Counted from the stretch's first letter, positions 36,371-46,613 are shown. The stretch is DNA of 64,000 nt from Leptospira sp. WS92.C1 (GCF_040833975.1 NZ_CP162130.1:496001-560000); one strand, 5' to 3'. The notes: a model not told the origin generated them from the letters alone. Numbers and translations are program-made.

Positions 36371-39300
36371 GTGTTTGTTGAAAAGATGGCTTCGTTTGTG
36401 TTGCTTGTTGCGTTCTTTTTTACGTTTGTTTTTCCGTTGTCCGAGTTTTCCTCTTTGTGGGGGCAATCGGTTCCTCAGTTGAATTCGGCGAGGGCTTTTA
36501 GTTCAGGAGAATTGCAGCCGTATGTGGATGCGGCTCGTTTGCAAAGCGATCAGTCTTCTTTTATGTCGACGATGACGGGTGGGGAACAAGTGATCGAAGC
36601 GAGTTGGGAAGCGGATGTAAACGCTGAGATCGATGCGATCGTGAACTCGGTGACGAACAGCGATCCCGTAAACGACGTTCAGGTTTACAGAGACGCGGTT
36701 CGCGCGCAGCTGGAGCTGCAAAAACAACAAGCAAAGAGCCAGTGGTTGGCGGATGCCGCTGCGTATGTGCAAACGGAACTCCAGACATTCCTAAACATGT
36801 TGTCACAAGCAACGGCGTCTAACGTGACTTCTTCGAACGCGACTGCTGTCAATTCGATCGACCCTTCTGTGCAGGCGATGTCTGCTGCTTCCGCTTCTCA
36901 ACAAGTGAGTCCTGCACAAGCCGCACAAAGCTACTATCAAGGTTCGCAAGCTTGGGACAACAAATGGCAGGACCTTCTCACAAAACAAGCGGCTTGGGAA
37001 CAGAATTCGTTGAACTCAATCCAGAACGGTTTGTTGCAGTGGGACACGGCGATTGCGGGTTTGCAAAACGACAAGCTTGCGTATTTGAACGGGATCGAAG
37101 CGACGAAGGCGCAGTGGCTTGCAAACAAACAAATGATCGAGAATGCGGAAAACGGCGTGCGTGGTGCGCTTCAAAACGCGGTGCATTCGATCCGTTCTCA
37201 AGAAGATCAGTTGAGATCGAGCGTTGCGGGGGATCCGATTTTGAGTGATTCGTTTGGCGATATGGACGCGCTGCTTGACAGCATTCAAGAGGCGTTGGAT
37301 CAACATTCTTCTTTGGATTCTTTGGCGAGCGCTTTGGGGAATTTTTTTCAAAATCAAAAGAACAACGCGGATTCTAAGGTTGCGTTTTGGGATGTCGCGA
37401 AGTGGCAGGAAACGTATGCGAACGAGACGGTTTCTTTTTCTCAGGTTGTGGGTTCGAGTGCGATCAGCTGCGTGGATCATGTGGGCGGGGCTTGTGCGAA
37501 TCAGTATCAGGGAACAACCGCAATTCAGTATCAAACCGACGGTTCGATTTTGGGTCGTCTTGCGCACAGCGGGGGCACTCATCTGGGGAATGTGAGTTCT
37601 TACTTGAGCCAAGGCAATTACAGTTCGAGCGCTCGTCGTGTGGAAGATCATTACATTGCGGTTTGTCACGCTATGGACTTTAGCGGTACTTGTTGGGGTG
37701 GTACAGGTCAGTATGCGTTAGACACCACTTACTGCGGGAACTCTCCGTTTGCTCCGATCTCTTGCGGGTATCACCTTGATACGGTTGTGGACAACGACTT
37801 TACGGTTCGTGTAAACGGGAACTTGAACACACAACAGATTACACAAAACAACAACATTCGGAACGCGATCTTTGGCGGATATGACGCGAGCTTTTCTCTT
37901 TCTTCGGGTGCGGGTCTGATCGCGGGTGCTACGACTCCGATCGTTCAGGAAACGAAAGTATTTTTGGGTGGGACTGTTTTGGATTCCTCAAATTGGTTTT
38001 CTTCCTTGGGGAGTGTAAATCAGGTTCAGGTTCAGACAAAATACAAATACATCGACGCATCGATGCAGGGGAATCAAAACTTCTGGTCGAACTTGTCTTC
38101 TCAGTTTTCGAACATGGCGAACTTGTTTTTGTCTCTTGTCAATCCCCTGAAGTCTTGGGAAGAGCGCTCAGCGGAGTATGCGGATGAATACGATGTAAAA
38201 CTGGAAGAGTTGGAACTGGCAAAACAGACAACGTCTGCCAATTATGATTCTCAAATTTCTCTGATGAAATCGGAGAGAGATTCTTGGATTACGGATGTGT
38301 ATGGATTTCATATCGACGGATATGAGGGTTCTTTGGAGAACGCAAACAGCCAATACCGTGCGGGTCAAGCGGCTTGGTCGGATGAGATCAACTTGTTTCA
38401 ACAGGTGGAATTGAACTGGTATCTTTCTGCGAGAGATGTGTTGCAGGCGGCTGTGGGAGATCCCACAAACGGAGAACAGCAGTTTCAGACGGTTGCGATG
38501 GCTCAGGCAAGTTCTTTACAGACTTTGATTGGCAATTCGGAATCGAACACGAGTTATCTTTACAACACGGCTGTGGGTCTTTGGGACAGCTATCAATATG
38601 CGGCATCGGGGAATTTGATCGATCAGGCGATTGCAAATCAACAGAGCGAGTCATCTTGGAATTTGCAAGGGGCTGCTCTTTCTCAGAGCATCGCAGATTC
38701 GTTTGGAAGAACGGAGGCGTATCAAACGGCGCAAGCGAACGCGGGTTTACGGATCAATGAACTCATAACGTCGCTTTTGGGTGAGCCCGCAGAGATCGTG
38801 GGCAACGCGGAGCTTCAGGCTTTGCAGAATGGTGCTTTGTCTGCGGGTCAGGCGAGTTCGTTTTGGTCCAATGGGAATGCGGCCGGTTTTGATTTTACAG
38901 GTCGTGCTGCTGACAATCAATCTACGATTGACGAATACAGCGCGGTGCGTGCGGACGTAACGATCGCGAGCAACTTGCAGTCGGAGATGAGCGATCAGGA
39001 AGCGACGTTTTTGAACAAGGCCGCGGAGTATTTTGAAAAATCGGAGAGGTATTTGAGCTTGTCCGCGACCGCGGAGTCCGAAGGCAGGTTTGACGAAGCC
39101 TCTTACTATATGAAACTTTCTGCAGATCAAAAGGGAATCGCTTCTAAACTTTTGAACAAGGGTTACAACGCACTGGGTGATACGATCAGTTCGGAAGTGG
39201 ATTTGCGTGGATTGAACTTTACTAAAAGTTCGTTTTTGGAATACAAGGATTCTCTGTTACACAAGAACTTTAAAAATTCGACAGAGATTGCAAAACACAT

Positions 39301-42300
39301 TCAATCGGAGAAGAATTCCGCAAGTGGGATTTTGAATTCTGGAAAAACATACGATGAAATTCAGACGATGTTGCAAGCGGCGAAGAATTTGATCGTTCAG
39401 GGAAATGACAATCATACTGCGATCGAGAGCCTTCTTTCGTATTCGCAGGAGTTGGCGCAGAGAGATATCGGTGGCAGCTTGCTCGACGGTTTAGAAGATT
39501 TGATTTCTTCTTTAGGATCACAGATTCCAAAGGACATCAGCAATGCTTCCGTGACACAGGCGGTAGCAAATTCCCAAAAAGAAATGGAAGAAAAACAGTC
39601 TGGAGTGAACGAACTGTTGCATCATATGAACTCACTTGTAACAAACAACAACGACTTGCAAGCATTGCAGGCACTGTTGCAAGGGGGAAGCCAGTCGATG
39701 AACTTGGCGGCGAACACAGCGATCGCTCAGTATCTGGATGAGACAACTCGGAAGATACAAAAAGAAAACGCAGAACGAAGCGCAAACCTGCAAAAGGAAT
39801 TGTTTGATTCTCTTTTAACCGGAGACGCATACAAATATCTTCGAGACGCGGGATACGAGTTCCGAGTGAGCGGAGACAGCATTTCCGGTTACAGACAGAT
39901 CCAGAGCGGAGACATCGCGATCGACGGAAACGCGATGAAAGCGGAAAGTTATTCGCCGGTTTTAGAATTTCAATACCTTGAGATCGCGACTCGATTTGAT
40001 CCTGGGAACTTGAGCACTGCGATGCTGGGAGATTTGAACAGCACGAGCTTTAGCGCGAACTTAGTTCAGAACGTGAGAGATTCTCTGTCGTCGATGCAAG
40101 AGCAGATGGAAAAGATGTTCTCGGAGTTTCAGGACAAGACCGCGGAACTCCAAACATTACACGCATACAACCAACAAATCCAAGAATATCAGGAAAATCA
40201 GTTTAAGGAAATCAAGAAGAACGTAGTTGCAGCCTTTCAAGGATTGGAGCCCGGATTTCAGAAAAATTTCAAACCGGCGATGAGCGGAATGAAGGAATAT
40301 CATACCGAAGCGTCACGCTACAGCTTTGAAGAAGGAAGTTTTGGGTCTCAGTCGAGTGCGATGCGAAGCGCGTTTGACGGAATTCGCAACGCAGGCGGAG
40401 TGTACAACGGAAGTCGAGAACTCAAAGGTTCTGTGAACATCAAAGGGATTCCGGTCGAGGTCAGCTATGGCATGCAGGATCTCTTGATTTTATCGAACTT
40501 CGAACTCGGCGCGTTAGACTATGATTTCAACTTGAAGGGAACGGGAACGAGCTTTGCGCAAGAACAACTGACGACGATCAACGTAAAGTATCAAACGTAT
40601 GTGCAGGACGTTCAACAGAGAATCGAAGACCAAGCAAAGGCGAATGACGCAGAAAAAGAAAGCAAGGGCTTTATCTTTACGATCATGAACGGAATGAACA
40701 CGGGCTCAGGAAGCATGAGCGAGCGGTTCACTCAATCGGTGCAAGGAGAACTTCAAAGCAGAGTGACGGGAGCGGTTGCAGAAGCAACGGGCCTCCCCGC
40801 TTCTTTTGTTGGAGCGCTCGTCGGCGGTTCCAGCATGAAGGACGCGTTCCAGGCGTTTCAAAAACAGACGATCACTTCGGAGATCTCGAAAGCCACGGGG
40901 ATCCCGGAATGGGTGATCTCCGGCCAGATGGACAAGATGAACAAGCCCAAAGAGGAATTCTATGAGACGCAAGAATTCCAGATGGCGATGAGTGTTGTCG
41001 CAGTTGTAGCTGCGCCTTTTACGTTTGGATCTTCGATGCTGATGATGGCGGCGATTGGAGCGGCGCAGGGAGCGGCCGAAGGCGGATTGAAGGGAGCGCT
41101 TGTCGGTGCCGTGGGTGGAGCAATCAGCTCGTATACCAAGGCAGTGGGAGTGAGCGTGAACTTGAGCTATTCGGAAGAGAACGGCTTTGGAGCGAGTGTC
41201 GCAGTTGGAATCGGACCTGCAGCAGTGAGCGTGGGAGTTTCGGAACACGGAGGAGCGACAATCAGCGCTGGACTTCAGTATGGCGGGGTGAACGCGGGAG
41301 TCAGCTACAACACAAAGACAAAGGACTTGAGTGGCAACATCGGACTGTCTTCCCAAAACGGAACGAACATGGCACTTAGCTACAGTCAACAAAGCGGGTT
41401 TGGAGTGAACGTAGGTTACAATCACAGTTCGGGAGTTGGAGCGAACGTTGGCTGGAGTGAACACGACGGTCTTGGTGGAGGTTTGTCGTATGGCAAACCG
41501 GTGAAAGAAGGCGGAGGCATTGAGAACCGTTGGGCTGGAACCGGAGCGAACGTCAACTGGAGTGAATACGGAAAGACAACCGTGAACTTAACAGCGGGAG
41601 CGGGTAGCGGACATCCCGGTATGAACAACGTATCGAAGTTTGGATCCGGTGGTGTGACTGCAGGAACTTGGACGCAAGGAAGCGGGATGTCGATGAACAC
41701 AAACTTTCTGAACGACAAGTTTATGCAGGATTACTTGGGAGCTCAGGAAGAAGAAAGGCAGAACCAGCACAAAGAAAATAACAAAAACATGGGAGCGGAT
41801 GTCTTGGCCGGTGCAGGGATTGAAGTTGCTGGAAGAAAGCCAGAGGATGGAACGGATTTATCAAATGGGACACAGAAGCCGAACGGCGAACCGGCCGATC
41901 CAGTAGACCAACGCATTGCCCAGTTGAAAAAGGAATTGAGTGAGGGAATTAGCTTGGCTCATGACAATGGAACGATGAGCGATGCAGGAAATCCGGTATT
42001 AGCAAACGCTGCAAAAGAGCTTTCAAGTAAGATGAATGAGTTGAATCGTTTATTGGCTTCCAAAGAAGCTGGGGGGAGTAAACATCAAGTTGGCCAAGGA
42101 GAAAACCCTGCAAAAATTGCTGAAAAAATGGGAATCCCAGTAGAACAACTGTATGCAGCTAATCCAGGTATGAAAGAACGTTATGAGAAAGTCGGCTGGT
42201 TATACAAAGGCGAGAGTATTAATATTCCTGGCAATGGTCAGGACTCGAATCTATTAGGAAATCTTTATGGAAAAGCTAAAAGCGGAGCGACAGAGCTTTA

Positions 42301-43060
42301 TGGAAAGACAGCATCCGTTTTTGGTTCGGTTGTGGATGTTACGAAAGGATTGTGGGATCGGGCGTTTGGTAGTTCTAAACGACCAGGTACATTCGAAGGA
42401 TCTGACGGAAAACTTTATAGCATTTCAGATGGTAACAGTAACTATGAAAAAATGTTAGAAATTACGGATCGAAACGGTAACCTAATTTTAGATCAAAATG
42501 GCAAACCTGTTAATCCTTTTCCAATTTGGAGCGGGGAAGGACCTTTAAAACAATTTGAAATTGTTAACACAGGAAGACATGATACTTTTGTGGGTCCAGA
42601 AGGTTATTCATTGTCTCAACCATTAGAAGGAAGACATGTGGTAACGGATATTGTACACGGTAACGAAAATTCGGCTAATTATCCCGATACCGACTTTCAT
42701 AAGAATCAACCGTATCACAAAGGTGGACATTTGGGTACCGATTTAATTCCAGGTAATTCTTCGAATGTTAGTTTATATGCTGCAGAAGGAGGATCGATAG
42801 TAAGTATTGATCCAAATACAAACGGTATTAGAATAAAAGCTGATTCTGGATATACTTTAAATTATCTACACTCAAGCGGTTTCTCAGAAGGAATTTATCC
42901 TGGGGCACGAGTTGAGGCAGGCCAAATAATTGGCAGATTAGGCGGGGCTTCAAATTCAAGACCGAATGGATACGGACCACACCTACACTTTCAAGTTAGG
43001 GATGCGTCTGGGAATTTACTAACAACGGATAAAGTCTTTGATCGTTACAACATTCGATAA
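36371..43060 (+). CDS. Giant TIGR04388-like protein with LysM-like and M23 peptidase tip
   Basis: The protein has about 2229 residues from GTG 36371. ATG 36386 is possible, and the frame is open back to 35762. A hydrophobic signal (MASFVLLVAFFFTFVFPLSE) precedes a long Gln/Ala/Ser-rich helical body. An Ala/Gly hydrophobic segment lies near 1540-1590 (VVAVVAAPFTFGSSMLMMAA), followed by ~200 residues of Gly-rich repeats (GVGANVGWSEHDGLGGGLSY). The tip has a LysM-like domain (~1905-1955) and a complete M23/LytM site, with GGHLGTD near 2118 and HLHF near 2204. The body pattern recalls Leptospira family TIGR04388. The tip is AT-rich, unlike the body, which suggests module exchange. I infer a peptidoglycan-cutting effector with a lipoprotein partner just downstream. 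Confidence 0.8.
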   Translation: MFVEKMASFVLLVAFFFTFVFPLSEFSSLWGQSVPQLNSARAFSSGELQPYVDAARLQSDQSSFMSTMTGGEQVIEASWEADVNAEIDAIVNSVTNSDPVNDVQVYRDAVRAQLELQKQQAKSQWLADAAAYVQTELQTFLNMLSQATASNVTSSNATAVNSIDPSVQAMSAASASQQVSPAQAAQSYYQGSQAWDNKWQDLLTKQAAWEQNSLNSIQNGLLQWDTAIAGLQNDKLAYLNGIEATKAQWLANKQMIENAENGVRGALQNAVHSIRSQEDQLRSSVAGDPILSDSFGDMDALLDSIQEALDQHSSLDSLASALGNFFQNQKNNADSKVAFWDVAKWQETYANETVSFSQVVGSSAISCVDHVGGACANQYQGTTAIQYQTDGSILGRLAHSGGTHLGNVSSYLSQGNYSSSARRVEDHYIAVCHAMDFSGTCWGGTGQYALDTTYCGNSPFAPISCGYHLDTVVDNDFTVRVNGNLNTQQITQNNNIRNAIFGGYDASFSLSSGAGLIAGATTPIVQETKVFLGGTVLDSSNWFSSLGSVNQVQVQTKYKYIDASMQGNQNFWSNLSSQFSNMANLFLSLVNPLKSWEERSAEYADEYDVKLEELELAKQTTSANYDSQISLMKSERDSWITDVYGFHIDGYEGSLENANSQYRAGQAAWSDEINLFQQVELNWYLSARDVLQAAVGDPTNGEQQFQTVAMAQASSLQTLIGNSESNTSYLYNTAVGLWDSYQYAASGNLIDQAIANQQSESSWNLQGAALSQSIADSFGRTEAYQTAQANAGLRINELITSLLGEPAEIVGNAELQALQNGALSAGQASSFWSNGNAAGFDFTGRAADNQSTIDEYSAVRADVTIASNLQSEMSDQEATFLNKAAEYFEKSERYLSLSATAESEGRFDEASYYMKLSADQKGIASKLLNKGYNALGDTISSEVDLRGLNFTKSSFLEYKDSLLHKNFKNSTEIAKHIQSEKNSASGILNSGKTYDEIQTMLQAAKNLIVQGNDNHTAIESLLSYSQELAQRDIGGSLLDGLEDLISSLGSQIPKDISNASVTQAVANSQKEMEEKQSGVNELLHHMNSLVTNNNDLQALQALLQGGSQSMNLAANTAIAQYLDETTRKIQKENAERSANLQKELFDSLLTGDAYKYLRDAGYEFRVSGDSISGYRQIQSGDIAIDGNAMKAESYSPVLEFQYLEIATRFDPGNLSTAMLGDLNSTSFSANLVQNVRDSLSSMQEQMEKMFSEFQDKTAELQTLHAYNQQIQEYQENQFKEIKKNVVAAFQGLEPGFQKNFKPAMSGMKEYHTEASRYSFEEGSFGSQSSAMRSAFDGIRNAGGVYNGSRELKGSVNIKGIPVEVSYGMQDLLILSNFELGALDYDFNLKGTGTSFAQEQLTTINVKYQTYVQDVQQRIEDQAKANDAEKESKGFIFTIMNGMNTGSGSMSERFTQSVQGELQSRVTGAVAEATGLPASFVGALVGGSSMKDAFQAFQKQTITSEISKATGIPEWVISGQMDKMNKPKEEFYETQEFQMAMSVVAVVAAPFTFGSSMLMMAAIGAAQGAAEGGLKGALVGAVGGAISSYTKAVGVSVNLSYSEENGFGASVAVGIGPAAVSVGVSEHGGATISAGLQYGGVNAGVSYNTKTKDLSGNIGLSSQNGTNMALSYSQQSGFGVNVGYNHSSGVGANVGWSEHDGLGGGLSYGKPVKEGGGIENRWAGTGANVNWSEYGKTTVNLTAGAGSGHPGMNNVSKFGSGGVTAGTWTQGSGMSMNTNFLNDKFMQDYLGAQEEERQNQHKENNKNMGADVLAGAGIEVAGRKPEDGTDLSNGTQKPNGEPADPVDQRIAQLKKELSEGISLAHDNGTMSDAGNPVLANAAKELSSKMNELNRLLASKEAGGSKHQVGQGENPAKIAEKMGIPVEQLYAANPGMKERYEKVGWLYKGESINIPGNGQDSNLLGNLYGKAKSGATELYGKTASVFGSVVDVTKGLWDRAFGSSKRPGTFEGSDGKLYSISDGNSNYEKMLEITDRNGNLILDQNGKPVNPFPIWSGEGPLKQFEIVNTGRHDTFVGPEGYSLSQPLEGRHVVTDIVHGNENSANYPDTDFHKNQPYHKGGHLGTDLIPGNSSNVSLYAAEGGSIVSIDPNTNGIRIKADSGYTLNYLHSSGFSEGIYPGARVEAGQIIGRLGGASNSRPNGYGPHLHFQVRDASGNLLTTDKVFDRYNIR

Positions 43061-43082
43061 ATATAAAATGAGGTAGAAAATA

Positions 43083-43502
43083 ATGATTATAAAATGGATA
43101 AGTCGAATATTCTTAGTTCAACTAATTTTAATAGTTTCTTTTTGGACATGCAAAGAGAAATCAAATGAAACTAATTCAAAAGTAATCGACGTCTCAAAGA
43201 ATAAGGATCATTGCGATATCTTAAAAAATGTTGCACATGTTTATGAGGGGACAAGGCTTACTATTCTTTTATGTTTAAAGGGTAAAGCGAGTAATTTGGA
43301 AATAAAGGTTAATGGTGGAGGAAGTGATTTTTTACATATAATTGATGCAACATGCAACGGTTTGAACTGTTCAATTGAAGCTGAATATCAGACAGCTGCG
43401 TCTGCTACTCTAAAAATGAAAATTTATGGGAACGAAATTCAAAACGGGTATGTTGACATTGAAATCGATGGTAAAAAGCAGAAATTCGAACTTATTGATT
43501 AA
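43083..43502 (+). CDS. Small lipoprotein, candidate immunity partner of the M23 tip
   Basis: The protein has 139 residues. The signal RIFLVQLILIVSFWTCKE has a lipobox-like Cys, so it is probably a periplasm-facing lipoprotein. The mature part is beta-rich with two further Cys pairs (CDILKNVAH, CLKGK, CNGLNC). GAGG precedes the ATG, and the gap from the large gene is 22 bp. It shares the AT-rich composition of the large gene's tip. Position, size and location suit an immunity protein against an M23 hydrolase. No family is recognised, so the role is inferred from context only. Confidence 0.65.
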   Translation: MIIKWISRIFLVQLILIVSFWTCKEKSNETNSKVIDVSKNKDHCDILKNVAHVYEGTRLTILLCLKGKASNLEIKVNGGGSDFLHIIDATCNGLNCSIEAEYQTAASATLKMKIYGNEIQNGYVDIEIDGKKQKFELID

Positions 43503-43510
43503 ATTGTCGT

Positions 43511-43946
43511 GAGCCTCGCATAAATTAAAATGACAGAGGTATTTGCGAATATAGCGGAGGCTTGGATCAAGCCAGTCTCCGTTTTTTCATGAAAAAGACT
43601 TTCAGAAGTTCTAATGTATCATTTTTTGGAGCGAATTTTTAGGATTAAAAATGAGTTAGGACATGATGGTCCGGACTCATTTCGAAAATGAGCTTTCAAA
43701 AGAAGTGAGAGAACTTAGAAACTAAGCTGAGCCTCGCATAAATTAAAATGACAGAGGTATTTGCGAATATAGCGGAGGCTTGAATCAAGCCAGTCTCCGT
43801 TTTTTCATGAAAAAGACTTTCAGAAGTTCTAATGTATCATTTTTTGGAGCGAATTTTTAGGATTAAAAATGAGTTAGGACATGATGGTCCGGACTCATTT
43901 CGAAAATGAGCTTTCAAAAGAAGTGAGAGAACTTAGAAACTAAGCC
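43511..43946. repeat. 218-bp direct tandem duplication
   Basis: GAGCCTCGCATAAATTAAAA starts at 43511 and again at 43729, and the two 218-bp copies match almost base for base (for example CTTGGATCAAG against CTTGAATCAAG). The second copy ends at the 3' end of the adjacent transposase gene, so the unit may contain that element's terminal DNA. Each carries a hairpin and a GGACATGATGGTCC-type inverted repeat. Confidence 0.9.
43555..43587 (+). terminator. Terminator after the lipoprotein gene (duplicated at 43773)
   Basis: CGGAGGCTTG pairs with CAAGC..CTCCG (arms 43555-43564 and 43568-43581, with a four-base CAGT bulge), followed by TTTTTT. It would end the large-gene/lipoprotein transcript. An identical structure lies 218 bp later because the segment is duplicated. 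Confidence 0.75.
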
Positions 43947-45013
43947 GCTTCTTTGTAAGAATAGGTGTGATAGAGTCCGCCGAGGACGGGGGTAGCAATG
44001 AGCTTCCCTTTTCCACTCGGTGGCGGTTTCAAAACGGGAGATGGAACGGGACTTTCTTTGTTTAATGCCAGATGAGTTCTGTGATGATTGTAAAAGTGAA
44101 TAAACTCGGTTAAGTTTTTTTCGAGATGATACTGGTTGATCGGAATGAAGAAATCCAGGAATTCATTTCTGCAGGTTTTAATCCATCGTTCGGCGTAACA
44201 ATTTTGCCAAGGAGAATAACGCGTTGTCTTTTTGTGTTTGATTCCGATTCGTTCTAAATAGTTTGAAAATCGTTTTCCGAAGAGCGGATCGTTATCCGAA
44301 AGAAAATATCTGGGTTTAGAACGATCATTCTCTTTCGCTTGTTTTCGAATTGCAAATTTTAACACCTTTCTCATCCATTGGGTGGTAGGATTTGTATGAA
44401 TGTCGAAGTGAAGAATTTGTCTCGAACCGACGTGTAAAAAGAAAACGACTCTGTAAATTTCTTTAAAATTTGTAGAGTAAGCGGTAAATGTATCGGTGAC
44501 GACCATTGCGTCTGCATGAAGAGAGTAAAACTGTTTCCAAGAGAGTCGTTTCTTTGGATCTGGGGGTCGTTTGGGAATGTATTTTGAAACGGTTCGTTCA
44601 GAAATATCATCATGACCGAGTTTTCGAAGTAGGCCATGCAGTTTTGTGGCACCCCAGATTTTGTTTTCTTTGGCGATTCTGCGGATGAGCTTGATCAGTT
44701 CCCAAGGAGCGTTGGGTCTTCCTGGTTTTTTTCTTCTCGAAAGCAGAGCCCAAAAGATTTTGAATTTTTGTTTTCTCCATTTCAAGAGAGCAGCCGGAGA
44801 AACGAGAATCAAATTTTCTTTCCAGTTTGGATCCAAATAGGAAAGGAGTACGAGCTTTAGTCTTTCGAATGGTTTTGTTTGAATCTTTTTGTTTTTTCGT
44901 TTGTATGCTGCAAGCTGTGCTTTGAGAAACAGAATCTGAGTTTGATTTTGGCTATTAGAGAAGAGTCGAAATAGTAAAATACAATTGAGTAGAGGGGAGA
45001 GTTCGAAAAGCAA
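43940..45013 (-). CDS. Transposase, rve/DDE integrase-core type (distinct copy)
   Basis: The protein has 357 residues. The integrase core has D in VVTDTF, D in LSDNDPLF and E in NCYAERW (DDE). It ends in [13 protein letters not shown], like the related transposase at 45616 (GGLHHVYSHSEVA) but with clear divergence, so the two are different elements of one family. The N-terminal part is helical and basic and probably binds DNA. I could not define terminal repeats. The left end seems to lie in the 218-bp duplicated segment. Confidence 0.85.
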   Translation of the reverse strand: MLFELSPLLNCILLFRLFSNSQNQTQILFLKAQLAAYKRKNKKIQTKPFERLKLVLLSYLDPNWKENLILVSPAALLKWRKQKFKIFWALLSRRKKPGRPNAPWELIKLIRRIAKENKIWGATKLHGLLRKLGHDDISERTVSKYIPKRPPDPKKRLSWKQFYSLHADAMVVTDTFTAYSTNFKEIYRVVFFLHVGSRQILHFDIHTNPTTQWMRKVLKFAIRKQAKENDRSKPRYFLSDNDPLFGKRFSNYLERIGIKHKKTTRYSPWQNCYAERWIKTCRNEFLDFFIPINQYHLEKNLTEFIHFYNHHRTHLALNKESPVPSPVLKPPPSGKGKLIATPVLGGLYHTYSYKEAA

Positions 45014-45314
45014 ATTGATTTCCTTTTTTATTTGTATCGGAAGAATTTTGTAGAATCTTACAAATCAAAATGGGAACCGACTTCCTTCGTTTTCTGATTC
45101 GAAAGAATGAAATTTTCTTAAAATTTGGTTCTTAACTTGACAAAATCGGGCTTAGAATGAACTCTTCAAGTATTGAAGAGTTGATCATTTCGATCTTCAA
45201 TCCTCTTTTTATTTTTTCCTCCCAACTAACTTTCACCGAAAATTATCTCCGACTGCACAGGCTGTGCGAAGCACTCTTTCTAACTCCTTTCAGTTTTTTC
45301 TTCAAACAAAATAA
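45014..45314. other. Gene-free stretch with one hairpin
   Basis: This holds the presumed right side of the transposase element. The only structure is AACTCTTCAA / TTGAAGAGTT at 45160-45182 with a GTA loop, not followed by a T-run. No gene is supported. Confidence 0.45.
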
Positions 45315-45321
45315 TTTCCCC

Positions 45322-45454
45322 GCGTGAGCGATCGTAGCGAAAATACTGCTACGCAACATCTACTTTAGAAAAACATTCCATTCCAAAAACGTTAAATGGT
45401 GCGTTGCAGATTGTAGCGTAGAGCGCGACCTGAGCGAAAGCGAAGGGCACGCCC
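45322..45454. repeat. ~140-bp breakpoint repeat, copy 1
   Basis: It begins CGCGTGAGCGATCGTAGCG and ends GCGAAGGGCACGCCC, with GGTGCGTTGCAGATTGTAGC between. Blocks of it recur at 47283-47416, and weaker ones at 36085-36300. The left part forms a hairpin (GTAGC / GCTAC). Here it is joined directly to an internal fragment of the large gene. Confidence 0.75.
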
Positions 45455-45542
45455 AAGAATGTAGTTGCAGCCTTTCAAGGATTGGAACCTGGATTTCAGA
45501 AAAATTTCAAACCGGCGATGAGCGGAATGAAAGAATATCATT
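45455..45542 (+). pseudogene. Internal fragment of the large TIGR04388-like gene
   Basis: About 85 bp match positions 40216-40303 of the intact gene and 49495-49580 of the truncated copy. They encode KNVVAAFQGLEPGFQKNFKP in frame. The fragment begins right after the breakpoint repeat and is cut on the right by the left end of an insertion sequence at 45545. It is a third, nearly erased copy. Confidence 0.9.
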
Positions 45543-45544
45543 GT

Positions 45545-46587
45545 CCTGGTTCAAAAACCGTCGTTTGTTTAGTGTTTGTTAATTTGCCAACTAACACATG
45601 TTAAGTGAGTTTTCACTAAGCGACCTCGGAATGTGAGTAAACATGATGTAAACCTCCCAAAACTTTTCGTTTGATAACCTTGGAGGTAGGAGTTGGAAAT
45701 GTAACGACCCTACCACAAGGTGAATCCTTGTTCAAAGCAAGATGCGGCCTCCATTGATTGTAGTATTCAATGTATTCCTGTGCAACGCGGTGCGCGTGGT
45801 TCAAAGACAAAACCGGAATGTGATTAAAACATTCCCTTCTTAACGAACCGAACCATCGTTCCATGATCCCGTTGCACCAAGGGGAAGCGGGTGGAGTGTG
45901 AAGCGATCGAATTCCCAACTCTTGCAATCCCTGGAGAATTTTTCTTCCGGAAAAGAGAACATCGTTGTCTCTTAACAAAATTTGAAACTCGGGACAAAGA
46001 GATTTCGCCTCCTCGATTTGTCTCAAGATCCATTCTCTGGTTGGATTGAGAGTAATGTTGAAATGAACGATTTTTCTGGAACCATGATGAATGAATGCGA
46101 GAGAATACAGAGTCGTTCCGTAGATCGTCTGAATCCTACAAAGATCCATTGCGACGATTTCACCTTTGAAGTGATTGAGTAATTGCAACCAATACTTCCA
46201 ATTTCCGGACGGGTACAATCGTTTCAAGATCCTCTTGATGATTCTCTTTACCGTAGACAAGGAAGGATTGAAACCGAGTTTTAAAATCTCACCATGAATT
46301 CTGGAAGCTCCCCAATCCATATTTTTTCTGTGCATATCAAGGACATGGTAGTAGATTTTCCAATATTCGTTAGGCCGTCCTTTGCTTTTGATTTTGAAGT
46401 AATTTCTAAACTTGTTTACGAAAGTTTGAATTCCTTGGATACAAAGAGACGGTGGAACTTTCCAGAAGAAATAGAGAAGGATATTTTCTAAAAGAAAAAT
46501 CGAGAGTAAGAGATTGAAATAACAAGAAGTATGAGAATCCATATTAGCGTTTCAGCCATGGTTCTGATCCTTTTTGTTAGAACCAGG
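45545..46587. mobile_element. Complete rve-transposase insertion sequence
   Basis: The element has short inverted ends, CCTGGTTC at 45545 and GAACCAGG ending at 46587, about 1043 bp apart, around one transposase gene. The left end is identical to that at 54793, which fixes this boundary. I see no clear target duplication, so the neighbouring DNA may have been rearranged after insertion. Confidence 0.75.
45616..46542 (-). CDS. Transposase, rve/DDE integrase-core type (intact)
   Basis: The protein has 308 residues. The catalytic core has VAMDLCRIQTIYG (D), LLRDNDVLFSG (D) and GIMERWFGSLRREC (E). An N-terminal hydrophobic stretch (LLLSIFLLENILLYFFWKV) precedes a helical DNA-binding part (DWGASRIHGEILKLGFNPSL). 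It ends GGLHHVYSHSEVA. The broken copy at 54864/56444 is nearly identical and shows where the reading frame should run. Confidence 0.9.
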   Translation of the reverse strand: MDSHTSCYFNLLLSIFLLENILLYFFWKVPPSLCIQGIQTFVNKFRNYFKIKSKGRPNEYWKIYYHVLDMHRKNMDWGASRIHGEILKLGFNPSLSTVKRIIKRILKRLYPSGNWKYWLQLLNHFKGEIVAMDLCRIQTIYGTTLYSLAFIHHGSRKIVHFNITLNPTREWILRQIEEAKSLCPEFQILLRDNDVLFSGRKILQGLQELGIRSLHTPPASPWCNGIMERWFGSLRRECFNHIPVLSLNHAHRVAQEYIEYYNQWRPHLALNKDSPCGRVVTFPTPTSKVIKRKVLGGLHHVYSHSEVA

Positions 46588-46613
46588 GAAAATGGAACTC
46601 CAGTGCTTTCGGG

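Noticed and set aside
36503..41718. Many minus-strand frames inside the giant gene (up to 252 codons)
   Set aside because: They are rich in Arg, Cys and His, follow the coding frame's bias, recur at the same place in the second copy, and match no family.
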